Source: Hyphococcus sp.
Lineage (GTDB): Bacteria > Pseudomonadota > Alphaproteobacteria > Caulobacterales > Parvularculaceae
Direction: 5' to 3'
Length of the DNA: 64,000 bases
Assembly (NCBI GenBank): GCA_028284345.1
Contig: JANQRY010000006.1
Span: 620,001-684,000, forward strand
Part shown: piece after piece, positions 50,532 through 58,731 of the stretch
Numbering within the stretch: the first letter of the stretch is position 1
Layout: each line of letters opens with the position of its first letter
Made by a program: the position numbers and the translations under genes
The notes under the pieces: generated by a model
Databases searched by the model: none
Told to the model about the DNA's origin: nothing
The model's input: only the letters and a program-made list of their open reading frames with translations

Positions 50532-51722
50532 ATGAGGATATACGACCTGCCGACTATGACGTTTCTCGCCCTTTTCTCCCTCGCCGCCTGGGTCTGGCTG
50601 GCGCTCTTTCGCGGCGGCTTCTGGCGCGCCGATCAACGGCTTGGCGACAGGACGGCGCCCGTCCCAGCGCGCTGGCCCAGCGTCGTCGCGGTCGTCCCTG
50701 CACGCGACGAAGCGGCGACCATCGGCGACGTCATCGCCGCTCATATGGCGGCGGCCTATCCCGGCGACTTCGCCGTCATTCTCGTCGACGACAATTCCAA
50801 CGACGGAACCGGCGACATCGCCAGAGCCGCCGCCGACGGATCGGATCGCCTGCGCATCATCGATGGCGCACCCCTGCCCCACGGTTGGACCGGCAAATTG
50901 TGGGCGGTTCATCAAGGACTGACGGCGGCAACGGCACGCGGACGCCCCGACTATATTCTGCTGACCGACGCCGACATTGTTCTCGCCCCGGACACGCTGA
51001 CGCGTCTGGTGGCAAAAGCCGAAGCGGAAGGGTTGAGCCTCGCCTCGCTGATGGCGCGCCTCGACGCCCGCGGGCTTTGGGGCGGTTTGCTGGTGCCGGC
51101 TTTCGTCTTCTTCTTTCAGAAGCTCTATCCGTTTCCACTGTCGAACGATCCGAATGAGACGTCCGCGGCGGCGGCGGGCGGCTGTATGCTCGTGCGCGCC
51201 GCCGATCTCGGCGCCGCCGGCGGCGCCGCGGCGATCCACGATCAGTTGATCGACGACTGTGCGCTGGCGCGCGCCGTCAAAGATCTGACGCCGGCGACGC
51301 GCACATGGATCGGCCTCGCCGACGATGAAGCGACAAGCCTGCGCGACAACCGTTCGCTTTCATCGATCTGGACCATGGTGGCGCGCACGGCCTATGCGCA
51401 ACTTGGCTTTTCGCCGTTCATGCTGGCGCTCGCAATCATCGGCATGGGGCTCATCTATCTGGCGCCGCCGCTGATCGCGCTTGGCTACGCCGCCCATGAG
51501 GATGGGCTTGCGGCGGGCCTAGCTCTCATCGCCTGGGCGATCATGGCGCGGCTTTATTATCCGACGCTGAAACTTTATGGCGGCGAAGCCTGGCAGGCGG
51601 CGGCCCTGCCCCTTGCCGGCGCGCTATACGCGGCGATGACGGTCGACTCCGCAATCCGCCATTGGCGCGGCCGCGGCGGTCAGTGGAAGGGCCGGCATTA
51701 TGATTTGAGCAAGACATCTTAG
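50532..51722 (+). CDS. hpnB: Hopanoid-associated glycosyltransferase
   Basis: HpnB (396 residues) is a family 2 glycosyltransferase with a membrane anchor near residues 8-28 and two to three helices at the C-terminus. The nucleotide-sugar site has PARDEAATIG, the metal-binding DDNSNDGT (86-93) and LLTDADIVL; the acceptor region holds DDCALARAVK. Its exact sugar is unknown. It is divergent from hpnC-D-E in the standard hopanoid layout. Confidence 0.88.
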   Translation: MRIYDLPTMTFLALFSLAAWVWLALFRGGFWRADQRLGDRTAPVPARWPSVVAVVPARDEAATIGDVIAAHMAAAYPGDFAVILVDDNSNDGTGDIARAAADGSDRLRIIDGAPLPHGWTGKLWAVHQGLTAATARGRPDYILLTDADIVLAPDTLTRLVAKAEAEGLSLASLMARLDARGLWGGLLVPAFVFFFQKLYPFPLSNDPNETSAAAAGGCMLVRAADLGAAGGAAAIHDQLIDDCALARAVKDLTPATRTWIGLADDEATSLRDNRSLSSIWTMVARTAYAQLGFSPFMLALAIIGMGLIYLAPPLIALGYAAHEDGLAAGLALIAWAIMARLYYPTLKLYGGEAWQAAALPLAGALYAAMTVDSAIRHWRGRGGQWKGRHYDLSKTS

Positions 51723-51774
51723 CGAAACCTTGCCACCCGGTTTCTTCTCTACACAGACGAACAGCAAGAATGCA

Positions 51775-51782
51775 TTAACCAT
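51775..51782 (+). promoter_or_regulatory. CtrA-like half-site upstream of the 88-residue hypothetical gene
   Basis: TTAACCAT, a known CtrA half-site form, lies 43 bases before the start at 51826. A single 8-mer is weak evidence. Confidence 0.25.
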
Positions 51783-51825
51783 AATCGCGTTCACTCGCCC
51801 GCGATCCATCAGCGAGGCGAACGCC

Positions 51826-52092
51826 ATGACCGACCAATACCAGCCCTTCGGCCCATACTATCTGACGCTGTTTTGCGAGAACGCAGACGCGGCGGAAATC
51901 GTCGACACCGTCTATGTCGATGGTTTTGACAGCGAAGCGGACGCCTGGACCGCCTGCAACGGCATCGCCCTTAAAACGGTCGACGCCATCGACGAAACGG
52001 GCGAAACGGTTGCTGTCGACGGCGCGCTCATCTTGCAGGCGCTCATCTCAAAGGCCGTCGGCGCCGACTTCCCGCACAGCTTCGCCGCCTGA
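51826..52092 (+). CDS. Small hypothetical acidic protein
   Basis: The 88-residue acidic protein (MTDQYQPFGPYYLTLFCENADAAEIVDTVYVDGF...) has a short alpha/beta appearance, with no signal peptide, membrane helix or known motif. ATG 51826 has GAGG about 10 bases upstream. I do not recognise it. It is convergent with the universal stress protein gene (6-base gap). Confidence 0.5.
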   Translation: MTDQYQPFGPYYLTLFCENADAAEIVDTVYVDGFDSEADAWTACNGIALKTVDAIDETGETVAVDGALILQALISKAVGADFPHSFAA

Positions 52093-52098
52093 AACAGC

Positions 52099-52569
52099 CT
52101 AAATCGACTCCGCGCATCGGCGCGTCACGACAAAGACCGCGCAGGGCGCGTCATGGACAACGTCCCGCGACGCGCTGCCGTGAATCAGCGAGCCCCAGAA
52201 CCCGCGTTGGTGGGAGCCGGTGACGATCAGGTCAGCGCCGGTTTTCTCCGCATACCCCGTCGTCTCGTCAGCCGGATCGCCGTCCAGAATGACAGCCTCC
52301 GCTTCCGGCGCCGCCTTCGCAACAAGATCGCTCAGCCGGTCCTGACAATTCTGGCGGCCCGCGCGATGCTGTTCGACAGCCGCATGGGAAGCGACAGCCG
52401 CGCTTGCGCCGCCATCGCCGCCAATCGGCGCGGTACTGAGCGGCGGCCAGACGCTGACCGCGGCGAGCGCCGCACCGTCTCGGGACGCGAGGCTATGGGC
52501 CGCCTTCAAAACTTTTTCGGCAAGATCGTCACTGACATCGATCGCGGCGATAATGCGTTTGAATTGCAT
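52099..52569 (-). CDS. Universal stress protein (UspA family)
   Basis: The 156-residue protein shows the UspA fold. It has FKRIIAAIDVSDDLAEKVLKAA at the start, LILDGDPADETTGYAEKTGADLIVTGSH in the middle, and the ATP-binding loop GSHQRGFWGSLIHGSAS near residues 125-141. The G-x2-G-x9-GS-type pattern suggests an ATP-binding UspF/MJ0577-like protein. Role in stress survival is general; trigger unknown. Confidence 0.88.
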   Translation of the reverse strand: MQFKRIIAAIDVSDDLAEKVLKAAHSLASRDGAALAAVSVWPPLSTAPIGGDGGASAAVASHAAVEQHRAGRQNCQDRLSDLVAKAAPEAEAVILDGDPADETTGYAEKTGADLIVTGSHQRGFWGSLIHGSASRDVVHDAPCAVFVVTRRCAESI

Positions 52570-52643
52570 GAACGGACTCCTCCCTTGCTGCCCCAGACCT
52601 TGGCGCCCGACGGCATATAGTCAATCCGTCGCTACGAAATGTC

Positions 52644-53510
52644 TCAGCGTTCTAGGGCGCGCTCTGGGTGGCGTCCGTCAACATAGCCCATGAAAGGCGG
52701 GTGGATCGAATAGCCGATCAGCTCGCGCGCCCGTTTGGGCAGCGTCTTCGCAATCTCCGGCGGCGTCGCGATCGCCATGTTTTCGAGCTGCCGCGTCCAG
52801 CCGGGGCAATATTGCGGGGTAATAATCAGCCGCGGCGCATTTGAAACATTGGCGCCGCCGCGATGCCAGAGCGTGCCCTTGGCCAGCATCAGCGACCCGG
52901 CGGGCATGACCGCCTTTTTGATATCGGGCCGCACCCCGATGTCGGCCTCGCGCGCTTTACCGCGCATGAAATCGTCAACGCCGACCGCGCCGTCGATCAC
53001 GTCATCCGGCCACAGATGACTGCCGGGGAGGATTTCCGTGGCGCCGTTTTCCTCGGTCGTCTCGTCGATGGCCCAGAACGCGCTGACGCCGAGGGACGGC
53101 CGCGGACGCGGCCATCGATAGTGACTGTCGTCGAAATGCCAGGGCTGCGGCGTCTCGCCGGGATGAATCTTGATGGCGAGACAGGCGGACAACAGGCAGT
53201 CGGCGCCGAGATCGGCTTCTGCAAACGCCAGCGCCAACGGATGCGCCGCGAGATCGGCGAACACGGCGCCCTTGGCAAGCAGCGCATAGACGCGATTGGT
53301 GTCCCGGCCTTCGAACTCGTTGCGGCCGTGAATGTCCTGATCGAGATAGGGCGCGAGCCCCGCGCGGATATCCGCCAGGGTCTCATCAGACAAAACGCGG
53401 TCGAACTGGACGTAACCGTCGCGGTCAAACTGCGTGCGCCAGTCATCGAAAGACCGACCGTCCAACCAACGCGATATGTCGCTATGTTGCATGTCGTCAG
53501 GCGTCGCCAT
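52644..53510 (-). CDS. Phytanoyl-CoA dioxygenase (PhyH) family hydroxylase
   Basis: This 288-residue protein has the Fe(II)/2-oxoglutarate facial triad of PhyH enzymes: His125-x-Asp127 in WHFDDSHY and His216 in LWHRGGANVSN, with a 2-oxoglutarate-binding Arg near RLIITPQY. The family hydroxylates lipid-like or small substrates. It lies 50 bases downstream of hpnA on the same strand, so it may be the last gene of the hpnA operon; hydroxylation of a hopanoid or lipid is inference. Confidence 0.85.
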   Translation of the reverse strand: MATPDDMQHSDISRWLDGRSFDDWRTQFDRDGYVQFDRVLSDETLADIRAGLAPYLDQDIHGRNEFEGRDTNRVYALLAKGAVFADLAAHPLALAFAEADLGADCLLSACLAIKIHPGETPQPWHFDDSHYRWPRPRPSLGVSAFWAIDETTEENGATEILPGSHLWPDDVIDGAVGVDDFMRGKAREADIGVRPDIKKAVMPAGSLMLAKGTLWHRGGANVSNAPRLIITPQYCPGWTRQLENMAIATPPEIAKTLPKRARELIGYSIHPPFMGYVDGRHPERALER

Positions 53511-53560
53511 AACGGAATTCCAATGTTGCGGTCGCCCGCATCATCGCGCAAAGCGTGCGC

Positions 53561-54556
53561 TCACGAAACCGTCTTGCGCAGCAGTCCTTCAGCAGCAAAC
53601 CAGTCGATTGCAGCGCGCAGCGCCGGGCGCCAGTCCGCCGCTTTCCAACCAAGCCGCGTCGCAGCCTTGTCGCTGAAAAAACACGCTTGCCGGCCGGCGA
53701 GGCGCACGCCCGTCAGCGGCGCCTTGGGCGGCTTGCCGGTCAACGTCGAAACGAGTTTCGTGTCGACCGCGCCGGCGGCGAGCGCGACCCAATACGGCAT
53801 TTTTGTTTTCGGCGCGGGAACGCCGGTAATCTTTTCGATTTCCGCCAGCAAATCCCGCATGGGCGTGTTCTCGCCGCCAAGGAGATAACGCTCGCCGCGC
53901 GCGCCATGCTCGCGGGCCGCGATCAGTCCTTCAGCGATGCTCGCTGCAGGGACGAAATTCAGAACGCAGCCAATATAGGCCGGCGTCGCGCCATTGGCGA
54001 AGTCGAGGATCATCCGGGTTGGCGGCGTCAACGCGGCGTCACCCGGGCCCAAAGGTTCGGTCGGCAACGCGATGACCGCATCGAAACCTTTCGCCGCCGC
54101 CGCCTCGACAATGCGTTCGGCTTCAAGTTTCGAGCGCGGATAGGGCCCGAGCATCTCTTCTGGCGTCAGGCGCACGCTTTCATCGGCGGTGGACGCGCCA
54201 ATCGGCGTCTTTTCGCCCACAAGCGTCGTCAGGCTTGAGCAGTGTACGAATTTTCGCACGCCGGCCTTGACCGCGGCATCGACGACGATTTCCACGCCGC
54301 GGCGGTTGATCTCGTCGAAGACGCCGCGGTCTTTCACCCACAGATGGGCGACGCCGGCGAGATGGAAAACGCTGTCCACATCCTCCATGGCCGCGGCGAC
54401 AGCAGCGGCGTCAGTGATGGACCCTTGAACATCGTTCGTCGTCAGAGGCGGCGCGAGATCGAACGACCGGACGCGCTCGCCGCGGTCGCGCAACAACCGG
54501 ACAAGCTCGTTGCCGACAAAGCCGGATCCGCCGGTGACCAGCGTGACGCCGTTCAC
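53561..54556 (-). CDS. hpnA: Hopanoid-associated sugar epimerase
   Basis: The 331-residue extended SDR has the NAD(P) loop TGGSGFVG (about 8-15) and the Tyr-x3-Lys pair in YPRSKLEAE. The LPTEPLGPGDAALTPPTRMILDFANGATPAYI stretch is the HpnA signature. It probably epimerises or dehydrates a sugar used on hopanoids; no reaction is proven. It overlaps the next gene downstream-of-start by 4 bases (ATGA), so it is coupled to the SMP-30-like lipoprotein. Confidence 0.85.
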   Translation of the reverse strand: MNGVTLVTGGSGFVGNELVRLLRDRGERVRSFDLAPPLTTNDVQGSITDAAAVAAAMEDVDSVFHLAGVAHLWVKDRGVFDEINRRGVEIVVDAAVKAGVRKFVHCSSLTTLVGEKTPIGASTADESVRLTPEEMLGPYPRSKLEAERIVEAAAAKGFDAVIALPTEPLGPGDAALTPPTRMILDFANGATPAYIGCVLNFVPAASIAEGLIAAREHGARGERYLLGGENTPMRDLLAEIEKITGVPAPKTKMPYWVALAAGAVDTKLVSTLTGKPPKAPLTGVRLAGRQACFFSDKAATRLGWKAADWRPALRAAIDWFAAEGLLRKTVS

Positions 54557-55599
54557 GTCTCCTTCTCGCAGACGAGAAGGCCGGTGTCCGTGACGGACCC
54601 GGCGACGAGACCCCGCGTCGTTGCGACGCCAATTGTCGCCGCGCTGAACAGCGCGCCCTTGGGATCGTCAAAGAGCAATGCCGCATCGCCGGTTTCAATG
54701 TCGATGCGCGCAATGCGCGATCCCGCTTTGCCGATCCCCAGTTTGCGGTTGAACGCAAGGCGAAGAAGGTTGGGATGCAGGGCCGCAATAATGTCGCCGT
54801 CGCCGGAAACCGAAAGATTGTCCGGCGCGCCGGGCGCATCCGCCACGAATTGCCGCGATCCCTCCTCCTTGTTTGCCCGAAAGATGTGAACGGCTTTTTC
54901 CCGCGTCGCCGCGACCGCGAAGCCATCGGACAGAACCGCAACGCCATTGGCGAAGGCGACGCCGTCGATAAGCGCCCCGCCGTCGTCGAAATAGGCGCCG
55001 CTTTTCTTTTGTCCGAGCACGGTCTCAAAAAACCGCGGAACGCCGCCGCACGCCAGATGGTCGCGCGTAAAAAGATGACTGTCGCCCACAAGCGCGACGT
55101 CGTTCGTTGCGCAATGGGCGCTTTGCAATGCAACGTCGCCATCGGCGCTGATGCGAACCAGCGACGGCCGCATGCGCCACCGCCCCTTGTCTTCAACGTA
55201 ACCCCGATTGACGAAAGCGATTTCGCCTTGAGCGAAGTCAAGGCCATGGGGCCGCAGGCCGTTCTCAAAGTCTTGCCGGTCGACCAGCGGCATCGCCTCA
55301 AGCGACTTTTGCGCATCGAACAGCGCGTCGACGTCGACCGCATAAACGCCGCCTTGCGGCGGCGGCGCGCTCCCGCTCGCCGCTTTTTCCGTCGCACGGC
55401 GATCATAGGCGGAAACGATCAGGCGCCCGCCTTCTGCATCGAGCGCCATGTCTTCCGCGCCGACAATGGGCGCGCCGGTTTGCGCATCGGTAAGGTCCAC
55501 CCGCCGGCAGTCGCCATGGGCGTAAAACGGATCGTCCGCCGGCGCCCCACATGCGGCCAGCGCCAGACAACAAAAAACCGCTGCGAGATTACGCGGCAC
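54553..55599 (-). CDS. SMP-30/arylesterase-like beta-propeller lipoprotein
   Basis: The 348-residue product has a lipoprotein signal (NLAAVFCCLALAAC, lipobox LAAC) and a six-bladed propeller pattern with repeated Asp/Gly turns (AEDMALDAEGGRLIVSAYD, then FENGLRPHGLDFAQGEIAFVN, then GAPDNLSVSGDGDIIAAL). These carry possible metal-binding Glu/Asn residues of SMP-30/PON-type enzymes. The start is GTG at 55599, which begins the signal peptide and overlaps the sulfotransferase stop by 11 bases. It may be a lactonase or esterase on the outer or inner membrane. Substrate unknown. Confidence 0.75.
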   Translation of the reverse strand: MPRNLAAVFCCLALAACGAPADDPFYAHGDCRRVDLTDAQTGAPIVGAEDMALDAEGGRLIVSAYDRRATEKAASGSAPPPQGGVYAVDVDALFDAQKSLEAMPLVDRQDFENGLRPHGLDFAQGEIAFVNRGYVEDKGRWRMRPSLVRISADGDVALQSAHCATNDVALVGDSHLFTRDHLACGGVPRFFETVLGQKKSGAYFDDGGALIDGVAFANGVAVLSDGFAVAATREKAVHIFRANKEEGSRQFVADAPGAPDNLSVSGDGDIIAALHPNLLRLAFNRKLGIGKAGSRIARIDIETGDAALLFDDPKGALFSAATIGVATTRGLVAGSVTDTGLLVCEKET

Positions 55600-56704
55600 T
55601 GTCTTGCAATTGCGCCGCGTCCGCGCCCGGCCGGGCGTATCCCCATTTGTCGATAAAATACTGCAACCGCCCTTCGACTTTTTTTGCCGCCTCATCGGAA
55701 TAGGAGAACTTGTTTTTCTCGAACGTCTTGACCGAGGCGAGATAGCGCTCGAACGCCGCATGGGACGCATCAAACCCCGGCAATCCGAGCGCGGCGTAGA
55801 TCTTTTCAAGGGCCGCCATGGGCGCTTCGTCGAGTTCCTTGTAGCTCAGCTCGCATAGTTGCTCGGCCGGAACGGACGCCGCGTCGCGTTCATAGGCGCG
55901 CATCATCCGGTCATAGATTGAGAGGATCGTTTCATCGATGTCGACATGCTCGTAGCTCTGCAGCGCGAACTCCTTCAGCAATTTTTCGTAGAAATTCCGC
56001 ATCGAGAGAAAAACGTCATAAGGGTTGCGATGAATGTGGACGAACTTCGCGCCCGGAAATATCTCCCGCAACATGGCGAGCCGGCCCGTATAGACCGGGT
56101 TCTTGATCAGCAGCGGCTTCTTGCCCTGATGCAGGTAGAGCTTGCGCAAGAAGTACGTGAACTGCCGGCGCCAGCCGCGGATGTCCGCGGTCGAGCAGCC
56201 GTCGAAAAAGAGGCCGCGCTGAACATTCTCGGCAAAATTCCGCGGGAAATAGATGCCGTGATAAAAGGAAGCCTCCGACATGTTGGCAATGGCGATTTCG
56301 TCTTCCTGCGGGCTTTCGGGCGTCACCGGAATGTTGTCGATATAGCGATGTTTCGGCAGGGCCCGCTCAAGCAGGGGCTCGAACGCTTTCGCCAGACCGA
56401 AGAGATCCCAGGGCAAGCCCGTCGCCACCGGCGGCACGAACCCCCACTGCCCGCTCTGGCACATGATGTTGTAAAGGTGGGTCGTCCCCGACCGCCAGTG
56501 GCCGAGAATGAACACCGGCGCCGGCATGTCGTCGATCGACGGCAGGCGGCTTTCCATCACGAGCTTTTCGCCGACGGAAAACGGCCAGCGCCCAAGCGCC
56601 GCAAGGGCGACGCCGGCGCCGGCGACGGGTTTCGCCGGCAGGCCGGAGCGGCCGATAACGGTCGCCAGGGTTCCGATATTCGCGCCGCTTAAAGGATGGG
56701 CCAT
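55589..56704 (-). CDS. Sulfotransferase family protein
   Basis: The 371-residue protein has the PAPS-binding signatures: GHWRSGTTH (residues 68-76, 5'-phosphosulfate loop) and VHIHRNPYDVFLS (3'-phosphate-binding strand/helix with Arg). A late helix holds YKELDEAPMAALEKIYAALGLP, a common end of these enzymes. It would transfer sulfate from PAPS to a hydroxyl; the acceptor is unknown. It overlaps the lipoprotein gene (11 bases), which overlaps hpnA, so sulfation of a hopanoid or its sugar is an attractive inference. It is divergent from tamA. Confidence 0.88.
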   Translation of the reverse strand: MAHPLSGANIGTLATVIGRSGLPAKPVAGAGVALAALGRWPFSVGEKLVMESRLPSIDDMPAPVFILGHWRSGTTHLYNIMCQSGQWGFVPPVATGLPWDLFGLAKAFEPLLERALPKHRYIDNIPVTPESPQEDEIAIANMSEASFYHGIYFPRNFAENVQRGLFFDGCSTADIRGWRRQFTYFLRKLYLHQGKKPLLIKNPVYTGRLAMLREIFPGAKFVHIHRNPYDVFLSMRNFYEKLLKEFALQSYEHVDIDETILSIYDRMMRAYERDAASVPAEQLCELSYKELDEAPMAALEKIYAALGLPGFDASHAAFERYLASVKTFEKNKFSYSDEAAKKVEGRLQYFIDKWGYARPGADAAQLQDSAA

Positions 56705-56967
56705 CGGCAGGGCGTTTCCTGTTTCGTTAACAAAAACCTAACGCCCGCTTAGCGCAGTCCGGGGCGCGAATCCAGAATGACCGCGCGCCGCCCGGCGCGC
56801 CCCGACGGAATCGGCGAATAACCCCGCTTAAGCCACAAAAACAGCCAATTTGAAGCCCACGGTTAACGAGTTTGTGACACGGTGATCAAAAGCTTAACGG
56901 GCAAAGCCCGGCGTGACCGAAAGCCCCTCTGTTCGGTTGCGAAAAATCAGGTTGCGCGCCCGCAGTG

Positions 56968-58731
56968 ATGTCTGTGTTGAGGATAGATATTCGCCGGTTT
57001 CTGATTGGCGCCGGAGGCGCGCTGCTGGCGTTTTCCGCAGGCGCGCAAGCCGCTGATTCCTACGCGGTGGAAATCCGCGGCGCGGGCGGCGCCCTTTCTG
57101 AAAAACTCGACATCATTTCCGATCTCAAAAAGGGCTTGCGCGACTATCCGACCGTCGCCGCTTTGCGCCGGGCCGCGCGCCGGGACGCCGACGCCTTTGA
57201 TGAGGCGCTCACTGCGGCCGGCTATTATCTCGGAACCGTCGACTTCACCGTTGAGCGGCCGGAAAACGGCGACAGGCCGCTTGTTGTTTTCACCATCGAC
57301 ACGGGTCCGAAATTTCGCGTCACCGAATACGAGATCCTTTACCGCGACGATGGCGAAAACCGGCCGGCAAGCCTGCAGGACGCCAACATCAAACCGGACG
57401 GCTCCGCCGCCGGCGCGGATATTCGCGACGTGCAGATCCGGTTTCTCAATCATCTCTGGGACACAGGCTATCCGGCCGCGGAAATCGTCGGCCGCCGCGC
57501 CATCGCCCTGCCCGACAAAGGCGAAGCCTCGGCGATCTTCGTTTTTGAAAGCGGCCCGAAAGCGCGGTTCGGCGAGATCAACATCAACGGTCTTGAAAAA
57601 ACCAACGAAACCTACATCGCTAAGCTGAAAACCTGGGAGATGGGCGCCGAGTATGAGCGGGCGAAGATTGTGACGTTTCGCGACCGCCTCGGCGAATCGG
57701 GCCTCTTTTCGTCCATCTCCGTCGCGCCGGGGGCTCCCGACGAGCATGGCGACGCGCCGATCATCGTCAATCTGGAAGAGCGCAAACGCCGCACCATCGG
57801 CGCCGGCGTATCGTGGTCAACGTCAGAAGGCCCGGGCGGGCGAATCTTTTTCGAAAACCGCAATATGTTCGGCCGCGGCGAGAACCTGCGTATCGAATTG
57901 CGCGGCTCGCAGATCGAACAGTCGATCGACTTCACCGCCCGCAAACCGTTTCCGACATTGCCGGGCTTTGCATTCGCCAATTTCGGCTTTTCCAATGAAA
58001 CCACCGATGCGTTCGATGCGCGTTCCATCAGGCTTGCCGGCGGCCTTGCGAAACAATGGCTCGACGACCGGCTGGAAACCCGCGGCGCCCTCGCCGTCGA
58101 AACATCGAAAGTCGAAACCGACGGCATGGAGGAGCGAACCTATTTCCTGTCCGCGCCCCTTTCCGTGTTGTGGGATTCGGAAAACGACCTCCTGCAGCCG
58201 ACCACGGGCTTTCGCGCATCGCTCACGGTGACGCCCTATACGGGCACGGAGACCTTTACGCAGTCGGAGCTATCCAGCCGTTATCGCCTCTTCTTCGGCG
58301 GCGAAGACCGCTTCACCTTGGCCGCGCGCGCCGGGCTCGGCGCGACATTCGGCAACGGGCTCCTCGACCTGCCGGCGAACAAACGCTTTTTCGTCGGCGG
58401 CGGCGGCACGGTGCGCGGCTTCGGCTTTCAGGAAGCCGGCCCGCTCGACGCCGACGACACGCCGATTGGCGGGCGATCCTATGCGATCGGCGGAACTGAA
58501 TTGCGCGGCATGGTCACGGATGAGATCCAACTCGTCGGCTTTGTCGACGCGGGCACCGTGATGGCCTCGCCCCTGCCCGATTTCAAGGAACGGTTCTTCG
58601 TCGGCTATGGCGGCGGCGTGCGCTACTTCACGCCCATCGGTCCGATCCGGATTGACGCGGCATTTCCGTTGAACGGGCGCGCAAGCGACCGCGATTTTCA
58701 AATCTACATCGCGCTGGGACAACCGTTCTGA
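56968..58731 (+). CDS. tamA: Translocation and assembly module TamA (BamA/Omp85 family)
   Basis: The 587-residue protein has a signal peptide (MSVLRIDIRRFLIGAGGALLAFSAGAQA), about three POTRA domains (30-260; the FGEINING turn is in the third), and a 16-strand barrel with the Omp85 loop motif VRGFGFQEAGP near 495 and a terminal aromatic (IALGQPF). TamA inserts outer-membrane and autotransporter proteins together with TamB. The start is ATG 56968; GTG 56965 is in frame. The stop overlaps the tamB ATG by 1 base (TGATG). Confidence 0.92.
   Translation: MSVLRIDIRRFLIGAGGALLAFSAGAQAADSYAVEIRGAGGALSEKLDIISDLKKGLRDYPTVAALRRAARRDADAFDEALTAAGYYLGTVDFTVERPENGDRPLVVFTIDTGPKFRVTEYEILYRDDGENRPASLQDANIKPDGSAAGADIRDVQIRFLNHLWDTGYPAAEIVGRRAIALPDKGEASAIFVFESGPKARFGEININGLEKTNETYIAKLKTWEMGAEYERAKIVTFRDRLGESGLFSSISVAPGAPDEHGDAPIIVNLEERKRRTIGAGVSWSTSEGPGGRIFFENRNMFGRGENLRIELRGSQIEQSIDFTARKPFPTLPGFAFANFGFSNETTDAFDARSIRLAGGLAKQWLDDRLETRGALAVETSKVETDGMEERTYFLSAPLSVLWDSENDLLQPTTGFRASLTVTPYTGTETFTQSELSSRYRLFFGGEDRFTLAARAGLGATFGNGLLDLPANKRFFVGGGGTVRGFGFQEAGPLDADDTPIGGRSYAIGGTELRGMVTDEIQLVGFVDAGTVMASPLPDFKERFFVGYGGGVRYFTPIGPIRIDAAFPLNGRASDRDFQIYIALGQPF

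Noticed and set aside
55600-55809. Extended N-terminus for the SMP-30-like lipoprotein
   Set aside because: The upstream codons are a shifted frame inside the sulfotransferase gene and are Arg/Ser-rich; the GTG at 55599 starts a proper lipoprotein signal.
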